This document shows positions 23,418 to 31,984 of a DNA stretch of 32,026 nucleotides, piece by piece; positions within the stretch are counted from its first letter, which is position 1, and each line of letters opens with the position of its first letter. The notes under the pieces are model-generated. The model ran no database searches and was not told the origin of the DNA. It saw nothing but the letters and a program-made list of their open reading frames with translations. The position numbers and the translations under genes were made by a program. The stretch is from Bacteroidales bacterium UBA5266 (GTDB taxonomy: Bacteria; Bacteroidota; Bacteroidia; Bacteroidales; WCHB1-69). The stretch is taken from contig DHTG01000075.1 of NCBI GenBank assembly GCA_002411545.1, positions 1 to 32,026 on the forward strand, given 5' to 3'.

Positions 23418-23687
23418 ATGAAGATAAATAAAAAATATAAAATCAGAAAAATAGCCGGTGAAAGTGTACTCATTATGCAGGGAGAATACGGAGTTGACCT
23501 AACCAAAATCATATCTTTTAATGAAACCTCCGAATGGTTGTGGAATGAATTAATGGATAGAGATTTTACGATGAAAGATGTCAAAGAAATGATCTTATCC
23601 AAATATCATGTGGATGAGCCTAAAGCACAAAAAGATTCTCAAGAATGGATAGATAAGCTGTTGAAATATCATTTAATAGAAGAATAG
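23418..23687 (+). CDS. PqqD-like peptide-binding protein
   Basis: This 89-residue protein belongs to the PqqD family, a small winged-helix fold that recognises leader peptides of ribosomally made, modified peptides (the RRE). It has the family layout: strand-rich start (YKIRKIAGESVLIMQGEYGV), the segment IISFNETSEWLWNELMDRDF leading into the helical part, then an acidic and lysine-rich helix ending WIDKLLKYHLIEE. The central position of N-E-T before a tryptophan-rich helix (normally N-x-T-A-x-x-I/L-W) is characteristic. It is the first gene of a five-gene run and abuts the ABC gene with no gap. Its presence is the main reason to think of peptide handling here. The family is firm, the ligand unknown. 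Confidence 0.88.
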   Translation: MKINKKYKIRKIAGESVLIMQGEYGVDLTKIISFNETSEWLWNELMDRDFTMKDVKEMILSKYHVDEPKAQKDSQEWIDKLLKYHLIEE

Positions 23688-25415
23688 ATGATACACAGAA
23701 TATGGAAGTTGATTCCATCTGCCTTTCACAAAAAAGCTTTTTTTATTGTTGTTGCAGCCATTATAAGAGCTTTGCTGAACTTCATCAGTTTGGCCGCTTT
23801 ATTGCCTATGATATTAATCATTATCGAAGGGGATGAAATTCTCAATCATACTTTTATTGCACAATATGTAGCCAGAGGCCTATTGCCTTCCATGCAACAT
23901 TTGATTATCATTGGTTGTGTGGTCGTATTTTTGGTGTTTTTAGGTAAAAATTTATTAAGTATAATCTTGTTGCGCTACCAGAACAAAAAATTTAATGCCT
24001 TATATGAATATTACTCCAAAAGTATTTTTATCGAATATTATAAAAGAGGATTTACATCCATCAAAAAACGTAATTCGGTATTATTGGCACACAATGTACT
24101 GCAAATACCGGGCAATTTTGTTTTTAATGTATTAGGTTCCTTTACAGCCATTATCACGGAAGCCCTGTTGATATTGACCATTTACATCACTTTGTTAATT
24201 TACAAACCTTATGCATCTTTACTATTGACCTTAGTGTTTGTTCCTACGGTTTATTTATATATCAAAACCATAAAAAAGAGATTACAGCAAATGGGGCAAA
24301 AAGAAAACCATATTCGTCGGAATCAAAGTAGTTTATTGCAGGATGCATTCAAAGGTTATGCTGAAATAGTCATCAACAATGCTTTTCCTTCAGTGCTGAA
24401 ACGTTACTATAAAAACATAGATTCGATCAAACAAATACGGCTTAAAAACGAGCAGATATCCATGACCCCCAATCCCTTGGTTGAAATGAGTTTGATACTG
24501 GGAATCATTGTCATGATATTGTTTAATATGAGATGGGACAACCATGCTCTGCAATTTACTTTCAGTGTGTTTATGATAGCTGCTATACGAATTTTACCGG
24601 CTGTACGCATTATTTTGGCCCGTTGGACACAAATCAAATATGCTCATTATGTAATAGATGTAATAGAAGAAGGGACAAAAAGAGAAGGGACGATGGGCAG
24701 AACCGTCCCTGGTCAGTATTTACCATTCACCAAACACATCCTATTGGATCGCATCAGCTTTTGGTTTGAAGATGCCAAAAACACGCCTCTTTTCAACAAT
24801 TTTTCTCTTTGCATTCACAAAGGGGAACGGTTGGGCATCAAAGGCTCCTCCGGATCAGGGAAATCAACACTTTTCCATTTGATGAAAGGTTTTTATTTTC
24901 CTATGGAAGGTACCATATACATAGACGATACCCCTTTAACGAATGAAAACATTCGGAAATGGCACAACAACATAGCCTATGTATCGCAACATATTTTTAT
25001 GATGGACGAAACCTTGGCCAATAACATTGCCATGGCCTTTGATGAAGAAGAAATAGACAGAAAAAAAATAAAACGCATTTTAAAACAATTGCATATGCAA
25101 AGACTGATTAATGCATTGCCCAAAGGCATAGATACTCCCGTAGGTGAAGCTGCCAACCATTTGTCGGGAGGTGAAAAACAACGCATCGGCATTGCACGGG
25201 CTTTATACAAAGATGCTCAAGTCCTTTTCTTTGATGAAGCCACCTCGGCTCTTGACCCGGCTACTGAACGAGAAATACAACAACTTATTCTTACTTTATC
25301 TGAAAACAACAAAGAATTAACTATCATTATGATTGCTCATAGTGAAACTACCTTAACTTTTTGTGACAGAATCATTGATTTAGATAGCTTAAAAAATGAC
25401 ACCCATAAGCCATAG
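23688..25415 (+). CDS. ABC exporter, fused membrane and ATPase domains
   Basis: This is a 575-residue half-transporter expected to work as a homodimer that exports a substrate across the inner membrane. The N-terminal 330 residues have about six membrane helices (AFFIVVAAIIRALLNFISLA, HLIIIGCVVVFLVFL, then pairs near 150-190 and 265-300). The ATPase domain has Walker A GSSGSGKST (386-394), signature LSGGEKQRIGIARAL (from 492), Walker B VLFFDEATSALD (Asp516, Glu517) and the switch histidine in IMIAHS. No N-terminal C39 peptidase is fused, unlike bacteriocin exporters. The layout is like McjD/lasso D exporters and PglK-type flippases. The start directly follows the PqqD-like stop, and the end overlaps the next gene by 20 bases. 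Confidence 0.93.
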   Translation: MIHRIWKLIPSAFHKKAFFIVVAAIIRALLNFISLAALLPMILIIIEGDEILNHTFIAQYVARGLLPSMQHLIIIGCVVVFLVFLGKNLLSIILLRYQNKKFNALYEYYSKSIFIEYYKRGFTSIKKRNSVLLAHNVLQIPGNFVFNVLGSFTAIITEALLILTIYITLLIYKPYASLLLTLVFVPTVYLYIKTIKKRLQQMGQKENHIRRNQSSLLQDAFKGYAEIVINNAFPSVLKRYYKNIDSIKQIRLKNEQISMTPNPLVEMSLILGIIVMILFNMRWDNHALQFTFSVFMIAAIRILPAVRIILARWTQIKYAHYVIDVIEEGTKREGTMGRTVPGQYLPFTKHILLDRISFWFEDAKNTPLFNNFSLCIHKGERLGIKGSSGSGKSTLFHLMKGFYFPMEGTIYIDDTPLTNENIRKWHNNIAYVSQHIFMMDETLANNIAMAFDEEEIDRKKIKRILKQLHMQRLINALPKGIDTPVGEAANHLSGGEKQRIGIARALYKDAQVLFFDEATSALDPATEREIQQLILTLSENNKELTIIMIAHSETTLTFCDRIIDLDSLKNDTHKP

Positions 25416-26310
25416 CCCTATATATTACAGTATTGCCAATCATCTTTTTCGCATTGAAGGAGAGGAAACTTCTCACCTATACGAAAATTTACCTAATGCC
25501 TTACCTTTTGCGATCCAACATATCGAACAACAAGCTCCTTTGTTTAGTATTCAAATAAGCGTACCTCTACCCGATTGGCAGAAGACTGATCTATCGGCTT
25601 GGAACATTGAAACACTCTATAGCTTTGAAGGTGATACTACCGATTGCGTATTTGCTAAATATCCAAAAGGATATTTATTTCGCATGGAAAGTCGTATAGG
25701 GGATCCTACTATATTGATGATCAAAGAACATCACTCTGCTGTCTTTTACACGAATTTTTTCCCTTGCCAACATCCCAACTGCTCAAATTTCATCTTTTTA
25801 TTGTGGATAGCCTATGGAATAGCTTGTGTTTCAAAGAAAACTTTAGCTTTACATGCTTCTACCATTTATTATAAGAATAAGGCTGTATTGTTTCTTGGTG
25901 AATCGGGCACCGGAAAAAGCACACATACTGCTCTGTGGCAAAAGCATATACCAGGAGTAAGCTTGCTGAATGACGATAGCCCCATCATACGCATCATCGA
26001 TAAGCAAGCTTGTGCTTTCGGCTCGATGTGGAGTGGTAAAATCCCTTGCCATAAAAACGAATGTTACCCGATTGCAGCTTTGGTTAGACTTAATCAAGCT
26101 CCCTGCAATAACATACAGCGATTGAAAATTCTCCCTGCTCTAAGTGCCGTTTTGCCTTCCTGCCCTACCTTGTTTGCTTATGATGAAGTATTATCCGATT
26201 ATATTTGCCAAACAGTATCAGACATTATAGAAAAGACTCCTGTTTTTAACTTGAATTGTTTACCGGACAAAGAGAGTGCCCTTTTATCTTTTAATTCCAT
26301 ATTCAAATAA
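25396..26310 (+). CDS. HPr-kinase-like (HprK C-terminal fold) protein
   Basis: This 304-residue protein has the P-loop kinase fold of HPr kinase/phosphorylase in its second half. The P-loop is GESGTGKST (168-176) in the family context LALHAST...VLFLGESGTGKSTHT. LNDDSP (191-196) supplies the acidic pair, and the later FGSMWSGK and YPIAALVRLNQAP segments match the HprK-like family seen in peptide clusters. The N-terminal half (about 1-150) is a variable domain without match to HPr-binding regions. Relatives in lasso-peptide clusters (PadeK of paeninodin, from memory) phosphorylate the C-terminal serine of the precursor. Whether this one acts on a peptide, a sugar or a protein cannot be told. 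Overlap with the ABC gene suggests coupled translation. Confidence 0.85.
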   Translation: MTPISHSPIYYSIANHLFRIEGEETSHLYENLPNALPFAIQHIEQQAPLFSIQISVPLPDWQKTDLSAWNIETLYSFEGDTTDCVFAKYPKGYLFRMESRIGDPTILMIKEHHSAVFYTNFFPCQHPNCSNFIFLLWIAYGIACVSKKTLALHASTIYYKNKAVLFLGESGTGKSTHTALWQKHIPGVSLLNDDSPIIRIIDKQACAFGSMWSGKIPCHKNECYPIAALVRLNQAPCNNIQRLKILPALSAVLPSCPTLFAYDEVLSDYICQTVSDIIEKTPVFNLNCLPDKESALLSFNSIFK

Positions 26311-26318
26311 TTATCACC

Positions 26319-26771
26319 ATGTTTTTTAAAGTGCCCAACAACGAATTTTTTAAGTGTGTTTTAGAGAGCATACAAGCCGGCGAATCGGTCAAAATCCGCG
26401 TCAAAGGCAACAGTATGTATCCCTTTTTAAAAGAAGGTAACGCCATCCTATTATCTCCTTTTGAAGCAAAAGAATTAAAACCCGGAAGCATCGTTTTGTT
26501 TGCTTACAGGGATATCTATATTCTACATCGTATTATTGCACGTAAAGATGATAGGCTCATCATACAAGGAGACAATGTATACACCCATGTTGAAAAAGCA
26601 ACTATATCTCACGTAGTTACCCTTGTAAAACAAGTGCATTATGACAATGGTCGCATCGTTAAACCTCATTCCATGGCATGGAAATTTGCTTATATGCGTA
26701 ACCGTATAAAGAAAAAAATCAAACGTATGATTATTCCCACCATGAAAAAATTGAACGTTTTTAAATCCTAA
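26319..26771 (+). CDS. S24/S26 family peptidase, signal-peptidase-like, no membrane anchor
   Basis: This 150-residue protein has the catalytic core of the S26 signal-peptidase fold. Ser32 in GNSMYP is the nucleophile, His70 in ILHRII takes the place of the usual lysine, and Asp85 in IQGDNV is the third residue. The Ser/His/Asp set is the eukaryotic-archaeal (S26B) type. No hydrophobic helix is present, so it should be cytosolic or peripheral. The C-terminal tail is strongly basic (RNRIKKKIKRMIIPTMKKL) and may touch membrane or nucleic acid. Proteins of this form are often listed with PqqD, HprK-like and nucleotidyltransferase genes in Bacteroidota. Eight bases separate it from the kinase gene and six from the nucleotidyltransferase gene. 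Confidence 0.85.
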   Translation: MFFKVPNNEFFKCVLESIQAGESVKIRVKGNSMYPFLKEGNAILLSPFEAKELKPGSIVLFAYRDIYILHRIIARKDDRLIIQGDNVYTHVEKATISHVVTLVKQVHYDNGRIVKPHSMAWKFAYMRNRIKKKIKRMIIPTMKKLNVFKS

Positions 26772-26777
26772 TTTTCT

Positions 26778-27905
26778 ATGCCTGTATCTTTTAACGACAG
26801 ATCTTTGTTTTTACTTATAAACAGTACCTTATGGAAAACCAAGCTGCCTATTGCTGCCTATGAACACGTAAGTGACAACGATTGGGAATACCTTTACCAA
26901 CAAGCCCGAAAACAAGGATTGACCGGATTGGTTTATGACGCTATTTCCAGTCTCCCTACCCAACAACTTCCTCGAAACTTGCATTTAAGATGGGTAGCCC
27001 ATGTCGAAGCTATTGAAGAACGTTATCATCAACAGCAGCATGCTCTGGAAAAGCTAGGCGCCTTATATCGTCAACATGACATACGCATTTTGCTATTGAA
27101 AGGCATAGGTTTATCCACGATGTATCCCTTTCCTTCTCACCGAGAAGGCGGTGATATCGATGTATATCTGTTCGGGGATTATGAAAAAGCCAATCGTATC
27201 ATGGAGAAAAACGGTATAGATGTTAATACCGGTATAAGCATCAATCCCAAACATGCCATTTTCTATGTAAAGGGAATTCCTGTCGAAAACCATAGATACT
27301 TTTTAAATATAGATCATGCCTTTAAGTCCAATCGCATCCTTCAAGACCAGCTTTTCAACATACTGAAAACACATCCCTGCGAAAGCCTGCAAGTGGGGGA
27401 AGAAACCATCTATTTACCTCCCCCCATGTTTAATGCCTATTACCTCATCATGCACATCATCACACATCTTGCAGGCTTTGGTGTCGTACTAAGGCATTTA
27501 TGTGATTGGACAATATTTCTTAAAACCTATCATGATACACTTGATTTTAAAGAATTAAAAGATGTATTGGCTGATGCAGGCTATCTCAAAGCGGTGAATC
27601 TATTGACTACGCTGTGCGTTCATCACCTGGACTTAGCCGTGGATCATGCCGGACCTTTTTATACTTCCTCTAACAAAAGCGAGGACAAACTCTTGCAAAA
27701 AGCTATTCTACACCCTCGGTATGAGGATGTATCAAACATAAAGCATCCGCTTAAGGTAGTGTACATTAAAACAGCACGTTCCATTGAACACATGAAAATC
27801 AATATATTATTACATGGATACCGTTTTGCTCTAACATATCTTTTTGCCATCTTAGGCAAACGTATCAAACAACCGCAAAAAATCTTTCGTTTTTCCACAA
27901 AATAA
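26778..27905 (+). CDS. Uncharacterised nucleotidyltransferase family protein (NTP_transf_5 type)
   Basis: This 375-residue protein matches the uncharacterised nucleotidyltransferase family (Pfam NTP_transf_5). Two metal-binding aspartates lie in REGGDIDVYLFG (Asp126 and Asp128), just after LLLKGIGLSTMYP, which is the family's hallmark. The middle has helical segments with an HIITHLAGFGVVLRHLCDW motif, common in this family. The basic C-terminus (FAILGKRIKQPQKIFRF) is also typical. The family resembles DNA polymerase beta-type transferases and could attach a nucleotide to a peptide, sugar or protein. In paeninodin-type lasso clusters a relative (PadeN) sits beside the kinase, a link I recall rather than compute. 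It is the last gene of the cassette; no TAnnTTTG box separates it from the kinase and peptidase genes. Confidence 0.85.
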   Translation: MPVSFNDRSLFLLINSTLWKTKLPIAAYEHVSDNDWEYLYQQARKQGLTGLVYDAISSLPTQQLPRNLHLRWVAHVEAIEERYHQQQHALEKLGALYRQHDIRILLLKGIGLSTMYPFPSHREGGDIDVYLFGDYEKANRIMEKNGIDVNTGISINPKHAIFYVKGIPVENHRYFLNIDHAFKSNRILQDQLFNILKTHPCESLQVGEETIYLPPPMFNAYYLIMHIITHLAGFGVVLRHLCDWTIFLKTYHDTLDFKELKDVLADAGYLKAVNLLTTLCVHHLDLAVDHAGPFYTSSNKSEDKLLQKAILHPRYEDVSNIKHPLKVVYIKTARSIEHMKINILLHGYRFALTYLFAILGKRIKQPQKIFRFSTK

Positions 27906-28008
27906 TTCGGATTGTTTCGCTCTCACAGTAGCTGATTGAAAACTATCTGTTAAGCCGACGTACATAAAAATATTTTTATAAATGCCTCATTTATTTTAAA
28001 AAATTGTG

Positions 28009-28016
28009 TATGTTTG
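28009..28016 (+). promoter_or_regulatory. -7 box TATGTTTG before tyrS
   Basis: This perfect TAnnTTTG match ends 20 bases before the tyrS ATG, giving a leader of about 13 bases. The 131-base gap after the cassette also holds an AT-rich palindrome (ATAAAAATATTTTTAT near 27964-27979) but no GC-rich terminator. Confidence 0.6.
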
Positions 28017-28036
28017 CATTCAATTTTTGAAGAGAG

Positions 28037-29311
28037 ATGAACTTTGTAGAAGAATTGACATGGAGAGGGATGATACACGATGTCATGCCCGGTACAGAAG
28101 AATTATTACAGAAAGAATACGTTTCGGCTTATGTGGGCATAGACCCCACGGCTGATTCTTTGCATATTGGTCATTTGGTAAGCATAATGCTATTGAAACA
28201 TTTGCAACTGGCCGGACATAAACCCCTGATATTGGTGGGAGGCGCTACCGGTTTGATAGGCGACCCCTCCTTTAAATCGGAAGAACGACAATTGCTTTCC
28301 AACGAACAAATCGAACATAACCTGAAAGCCATTAAAAACCAATTAGCCAAATTGCTCGATTTTGATCAAGTGGACAATGCCGCGGAATTATTGAATAATT
28401 ACGACTGGATGAAAGACTATACCTTCTTGGAGTTCATACGAGATATAGGCAAACACATCAGTGTAAACTATATGATGGCCAAAGATTCGGTCAAAAAACG
28501 CATGGAAACAGGCTTGAGTTTTACGGAATTTGCCTACCAATTGTTGCAAGCTTATGATTTCCTATATTTGTATCAACATAAAAACTGCCGCCTTCAGATG
28601 GGCGGTTCCGATCAATGGGGCAATATTACTACCGGCACCGAACTGATACGAAGGGTATGCGGAGGAGAAGCTTTCGCACTCACCTGTCCTTTAATCACCA
28701 AAAGCGACGGCGGTAAATTCGGAAAAACGGAAAACGGAAACGTATGGCTCGACCCTACTAAAACATCGCCTTATGCTTTTCTTCAATTTTGGCTCAACGT
28801 CTCCGATGAAGATGCGAAAAAGTTTATTCGTATTTTTACCCTGAAAAAAGAAGCCGAGATACGCTCTTTGGAAGAAAAACACGACAAAGCACCTCATCTA
28901 CGCATCCTTCAAAAAGCCTTGGCCCAGGACATCACCATTTATGTTCACTCCGAGGCCGATTATCAAAGTGCCTGTGATGCCTCCGAAATTCTCTTTGGCA
29001 AAGGGACCAAAGAAAGCTTAGCCACACTCTCCGAAGCTATGTTTTTGTCGATATTCGAAGGAGTACCCCGCTATCCTATTGCACGGGATTTGATTCAAAA
29101 CGGAGTAGCTTGCGTAGATTTATTGTCTGAACAGAGTGGTATCTTTACCTCCAAAGGTGAAGTCAGACGACTAATCAAAGAGGGAGGACTGATGCTCAAT
29201 AAAGAAAAAATCAACGAAGATGTTACCATTAACACCGATTACTTGATTAACCATAGATATATCTTAGTACAAAAAGGGAAGAAAAATTATTTTGTCATTG
29301 TTATTCAATAA
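28037..29311 (+). CDS. tyrS: Tyrosyl-tRNA synthetase TyrS
   Basis: TyrS charges tRNA-Tyr with tyrosine. The 424-residue length is normal. The class I HIGH motif is HIGH (His43-His46 in DSLHIGHLV). Tyrosine recognition is by DPTADSLH and [12 protein letters not shown], and the KMSKS loop is KFGKT (Lys227 to Thr231, in [14 protein letters not shown]), the usual form in bacterial TyrS. The C-terminal S4-like RNA-binding domain is visible ([21 protein letters not shown]). The ATG at 28037 follows a short leader. Eleven bases separate it from an outer-membrane barrel gene, and the pair runs on to pruA. Confidence 0.97.
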   Translation: MNFVEELTWRGMIHDVMPGTEELLQKEYVSAYVGIDPTADSLHIGHLVSIMLLKHLQLAGHKPLILVGGATGLIGDPSFKSEERQLLSNEQIEHNLKAIKNQLAKLLDFDQVDNAAELLNNYDWMKDYTFLEFIRDIGKHISVNYMMAKDSVKKRMETGLSFTEFAYQLLQAYDFLYLYQHKNCRLQMGGSDQWGNITTGTELIRRVCGGEAFALTCPLITKSDGGKFGKTENGNVWLDPTKTSPYAFLQFWLNVSDEDAKKFIRIFTLKKEAEIRSLEEKHDKAPHLRILQKALAQDITIYVHSEADYQSACDASEILFGKGTKESLATLSEAMFLSIFEGVPRYPIARDLIQNGVACVDLLSEQSGIFTSKGEVRRLIKEGGLMLNKEKINEDVTINTDYLINHRYILVQKGKKNYFVIVIQ

Positions 29312-29322
29312 AACATAAAAAA

Positions 29323-30240
29323 ATGAAAATATACATATATTTAATTGGCTGTTTGCTATCTATAACACTTTTGACGCCGAATGTAGATGCTCAAACCTTA
29401 AAGGAAATAACCGCATCGAAACATGAATACCGTAAGAAAAACTTAGGAATAGAAAAGAAAAAATCGCTTCAAAGGACCCGCCGCGGAGGCATGATGACCT
29501 ATCCGGTGGGAATAGCAGATAAAAAAATAAACATGGGATTTACCTTAGGCGGCAATTTAGCTTTGATGGATGCCTTGAATAAACAGAACTGCCCCATAGG
29601 AGGTGGTTTTTCCCTCTTTATGCACGGCATCCTTAAAAATACCAACACCCTTGCACTCGGAGCTGAAATCAAAGGCTTTTATCTACTGGCAAACCGCGAT
29701 AAATATGTCAAACAATTTCAAGTTATGAATATAGAATCCGAATCCTTGATGGAACCTTCGGCTACTGTCGGAAATTGGATATTGGCTACCGCTCAGTTCA
29801 GTGTCATGGGAAACTTCAACCCACGTCCCCGTTTCAACATCCAAATCAAAGCTAATGCAGGTCCTTTGTTGGCTATGGTTCCTAAATATGATGTCATGTA
29901 TCAACTCAAAGAAATTCAATCCGACGGAACCTATAAAATCACCACTTATGATTTTGAATACCAAACTAAAAACGAGGGTATGATGGCCATAGGCGGGGCT
30001 GTTACGCTAGGAACGGATATGCTGTTTGCCATTACCAAACATGCCGAATTTAAATTGGGTATTGATTGGTCTTATTTACGCTTTAATTATTATGAAATCG
30101 GAGTTAAAAGAATTGAATATCAAGAGGTAGAACAAGCCGAAATAAGTCCTTACGGTGTAGACAAAAATAATTTACCCAAAACACGGGTAGCTCAATTTGG
30201 TGTATTCGACATCCATGCCGGTTTTGCGTTCAGTTTTTAA
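29323..30240 (+). CDS. Outer-membrane beta-barrel-like protein
   Basis: The family is not recognised. A signal peptide (YIYLIGCLLSITLLTPNVDA, cleaved before QTLKEIT) precedes a basic region (KHEYRKKNLGIEKKKSLQRT). Then comes about 240 residues of alternating strands with aromatic ends (GFTLGGNLALMDAL, GGFSLFMHGILKN, KFKLGIDWSYLRFNYYE-like pattern). The sequence ends FDIHAGFAFSF, with a terminal phenylalanine as expected for a BAM-assembled barrel. About ten to twelve strands would fit. It lies between tyrS (11-base gap) and pruA (50-base gap), all on one strand with no promoter box between. The link to a tRNA synthetase and a proline catabolic gene gives no obvious functional clue. Confidence 0.7.
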   Translation: MKIYIYLIGCLLSITLLTPNVDAQTLKEITASKHEYRKKNLGIEKKKSLQRTRRGGMMTYPVGIADKKINMGFTLGGNLALMDALNKQNCPIGGGFSLFMHGILKNTNTLALGAEIKGFYLLANRDKYVKQFQVMNIESESLMEPSATVGNWILATAQFSVMGNFNPRPRFNIQIKANAGPLLAMVPKYDVMYQLKEIQSDGTYKITTYDFEYQTKNEGMMAIGGAVTLGTDMLFAITKHAEFKLGIDWSYLRFNYYEIGVKRIEYQEVEQAEISPYGVDKNNLPKTRVAQFGVFDIHAGFAFSF

Positions 30241-30290
30241 GCTAAAAAGAATCAACATAAAAAATCAATAATAATTAAAAAATTGTATCC

Positions 30291-31919
30291 ATGAAAAATG
30301 CAACCTTTAATTTTAGAGAGCCTAAGAATGAACCGGTTTATTCCTATGCTCCCGGTTCGGAAGAAAGAAGACTTTTACAAGAAGAGTTAGAAAAACAAGC
30401 CAATATGCAGGTAGAAATTCCCTTGATTATTGGTGGTAAAGAAATCAGAACAGGCAATACAGCCAAAGTAGTGATGCCTTGTGATCACAAACACGTATTA
30501 GCTACTTATCATAAATGTACGGAAAAAGAAGTACATATGGCTATTGAAGCAGCCATGGAAGCCAAAGAAGCCTGGGCTAATTTACCTTGGATAGAACGTA
30601 GCAGCATTATGTTAAGAGCCGCCGAACTCTTTGCTAAAAAATACCGTTATGTGATGAATGCTGCCACTATGCTGGGACAAGCAAAAAATGCCATGCAAGC
30701 CGAAATAGATTCCGCCTGTGAGGCTATTGATTTTATGCGATTTAATCCTCATTTTGCGGCTAAAATCTATGGAGAACAACCGATGTCGCCCCAAGACTGT
30801 ATCAATCGTATAGAGTATCGTCCCTTAGAAGGTTTTGTATACACCATTACCCCGTTTAACTTCACCGCCATTGCCGTGAACTTAAACATCAGTCCCGTAC
30901 TTATGGGTAATGTTACCGTGTGGAAACCTGCCACCACATCCCTATTGTCGAGCTATTATGCGATGAAAATATTGATGGAAGCAGGAGTGCCTGCCGGTGT
31001 GATCAACTTTCTCCCCGGCTCGGGTTCCGTAATCAGCAATGTCGTATTAAATCACAAAGATTTTGCCGGCATTCACTTTACAGGATCTACTTCCGTTTTC
31101 CAAAGTTTCTGGAAAACCGTTGGTGAAAATATCGCCAAATACAATACCTACCCGAAATTAGTCGGTGAAACCGGCGGTAAAGATTTCATTTTTGTTCATA
31201 AAAGTGCTTGTGCGAAAGAAGTGGCAACCGCCATCGTACGCGGAGCTTTCGAATTCCAAGGACAAAAATGTTCTGCTGCTTCACGAGCCTTCATTCCGGC
31301 TTCTTTATGGCAGGATGTGAAAAAGAGGGTGCTCTATATGTTGAGCGAAATAAAAATGGGCGATGTACGTGATTTTTCCAATTTTGTCAATGCCGTTATC
31401 GATGAAAATTCCTTCGACAACATCGCCGGATACATCGAAAGAGCGAAAAAATCGAATGAGGCTGAAATTATAGCCGGTGGCAGATGCGATAAATCCGTAG
31501 GCTATTTTATTGAACCTACCGTTATCTTGGCAAAAAGCCCTACTTATGAATCCATGGTGGAAGAGATTTTCGGGCCTGTGATCAGCATTTATGTGTATGA
31601 AGATGAAAAATACATCGAAACCTTGAAAATATGCGATAGTGCTTCGCCATATGCTTTAACAGGTTCCATCTTTGCTCACGACCGTTACGCTGTCATGATT
31701 GCCGATCAATACCTGAGAAATGCAGCCGGTAATTTCTATATCAACGATAAACCTACCGGTGCCGTTGTCGGTCAACAACCTTTTGGGGGAGCTCGCGCTT
31801 CGGGTACCAACGACAAAGCCGGCAGCTACCTCAACTTGATACGTTGGACATCCCCCAGAACCATCAAAGAAACCTTAATTCCACCCACGGATTACACCTA
31901 TTCCTTTTTGAAAAAATAA
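30291..31919 (+). CDS. pruA: L-glutamate gamma-semialdehyde dehydrogenase (P5C dehydrogenase)
   Basis: This enzyme oxidises glutamate semialdehyde (the open form of pyrroline-5-carboxylate) to glutamate with NAD, the second step of proline and part of arginine breakdown. At 542 residues it matches the stand-alone PruA (RocA-like) form, without the fused proline dehydrogenase of PutA. The catalytic cysteine is Cys327 in FQGQKCSAASRAF, and the general base is Glu293 in VGETGGKDF. NAD-binding segments are PFNFTAIAVN and HFTGSTSVF. The C-terminal oligomerisation strand is INDKPTGAVVGQQPFGGARAS. A strong terminator lies 24 bases after the stop. No proline dehydrogenase gene is in the window. Confidence 0.96.
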   Translation: MKNATFNFREPKNEPVYSYAPGSEERRLLQEELEKQANMQVEIPLIIGGKEIRTGNTAKVVMPCDHKHVLATYHKCTEKEVHMAIEAAMEAKEAWANLPWIERSSIMLRAAELFAKKYRYVMNAATMLGQAKNAMQAEIDSACEAIDFMRFNPHFAAKIYGEQPMSPQDCINRIEYRPLEGFVYTITPFNFTAIAVNLNISPVLMGNVTVWKPATTSLLSSYYAMKILMEAGVPAGVINFLPGSGSVISNVVLNHKDFAGIHFTGSTSVFQSFWKTVGENIAKYNTYPKLVGETGGKDFIFVHKSACAKEVATAIVRGAFEFQGQKCSAASRAFIPASLWQDVKKRVLYMLSEIKMGDVRDFSNFVNAVIDENSFDNIAGYIERAKKSNEAEIIAGGRCDKSVGYFIEPTVILAKSPTYESMVEEIFGPVISIYVYEDEKYIETLKICDSASPYALTGSIFAHDRYAVMIADQYLRNAAGNFYINDKPTGAVVGQQPFGGARASGTNDKAGSYLNLIRWTSPRTIKETLIPPTDYTYSFLKK

Positions 31920-31942
31920 GAAAAAGATTCTTTATATATCCT

Positions 31943-31975
31943 AACGTCTCAAACCGGTTTTGAGACGTTTTTTTT
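31943..31975 (+). terminator. Rho-independent terminator after pruA
   Basis: AACGTCTCAAA (31943-31953) pairs perfectly with TTTGAGACGTT (31959-31969) around the loop CCGGT and is followed by six further T residues. The U tract lies only on the plus-strand side, so it ends the tyrS-pruA transcript. Confidence 0.9.
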
Positions 31976-31984
31976 ATAGTCCTT

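Noticed and set aside
23418..27905. Complete lasso-peptide biosynthetic cluster
   Set aside because: No asparagine-synthetase-like cyclase and no transglutaminase-like protease are present, and no precursor with a recognisable leader could be shown.
27964..27979. Palindrome ATAAAAATATTTTTAT as operator or terminator
   Set aside because: Pure AT palindromes are common in such AT-rich gaps, and there is no GC stem or second copy.
28715..28729. KFGKT instead of KMSKS in TyrS as a damaged motif
   Set aside because: KFGKT is the normal form of this loop in bacterial tyrosyl-tRNA synthetases.
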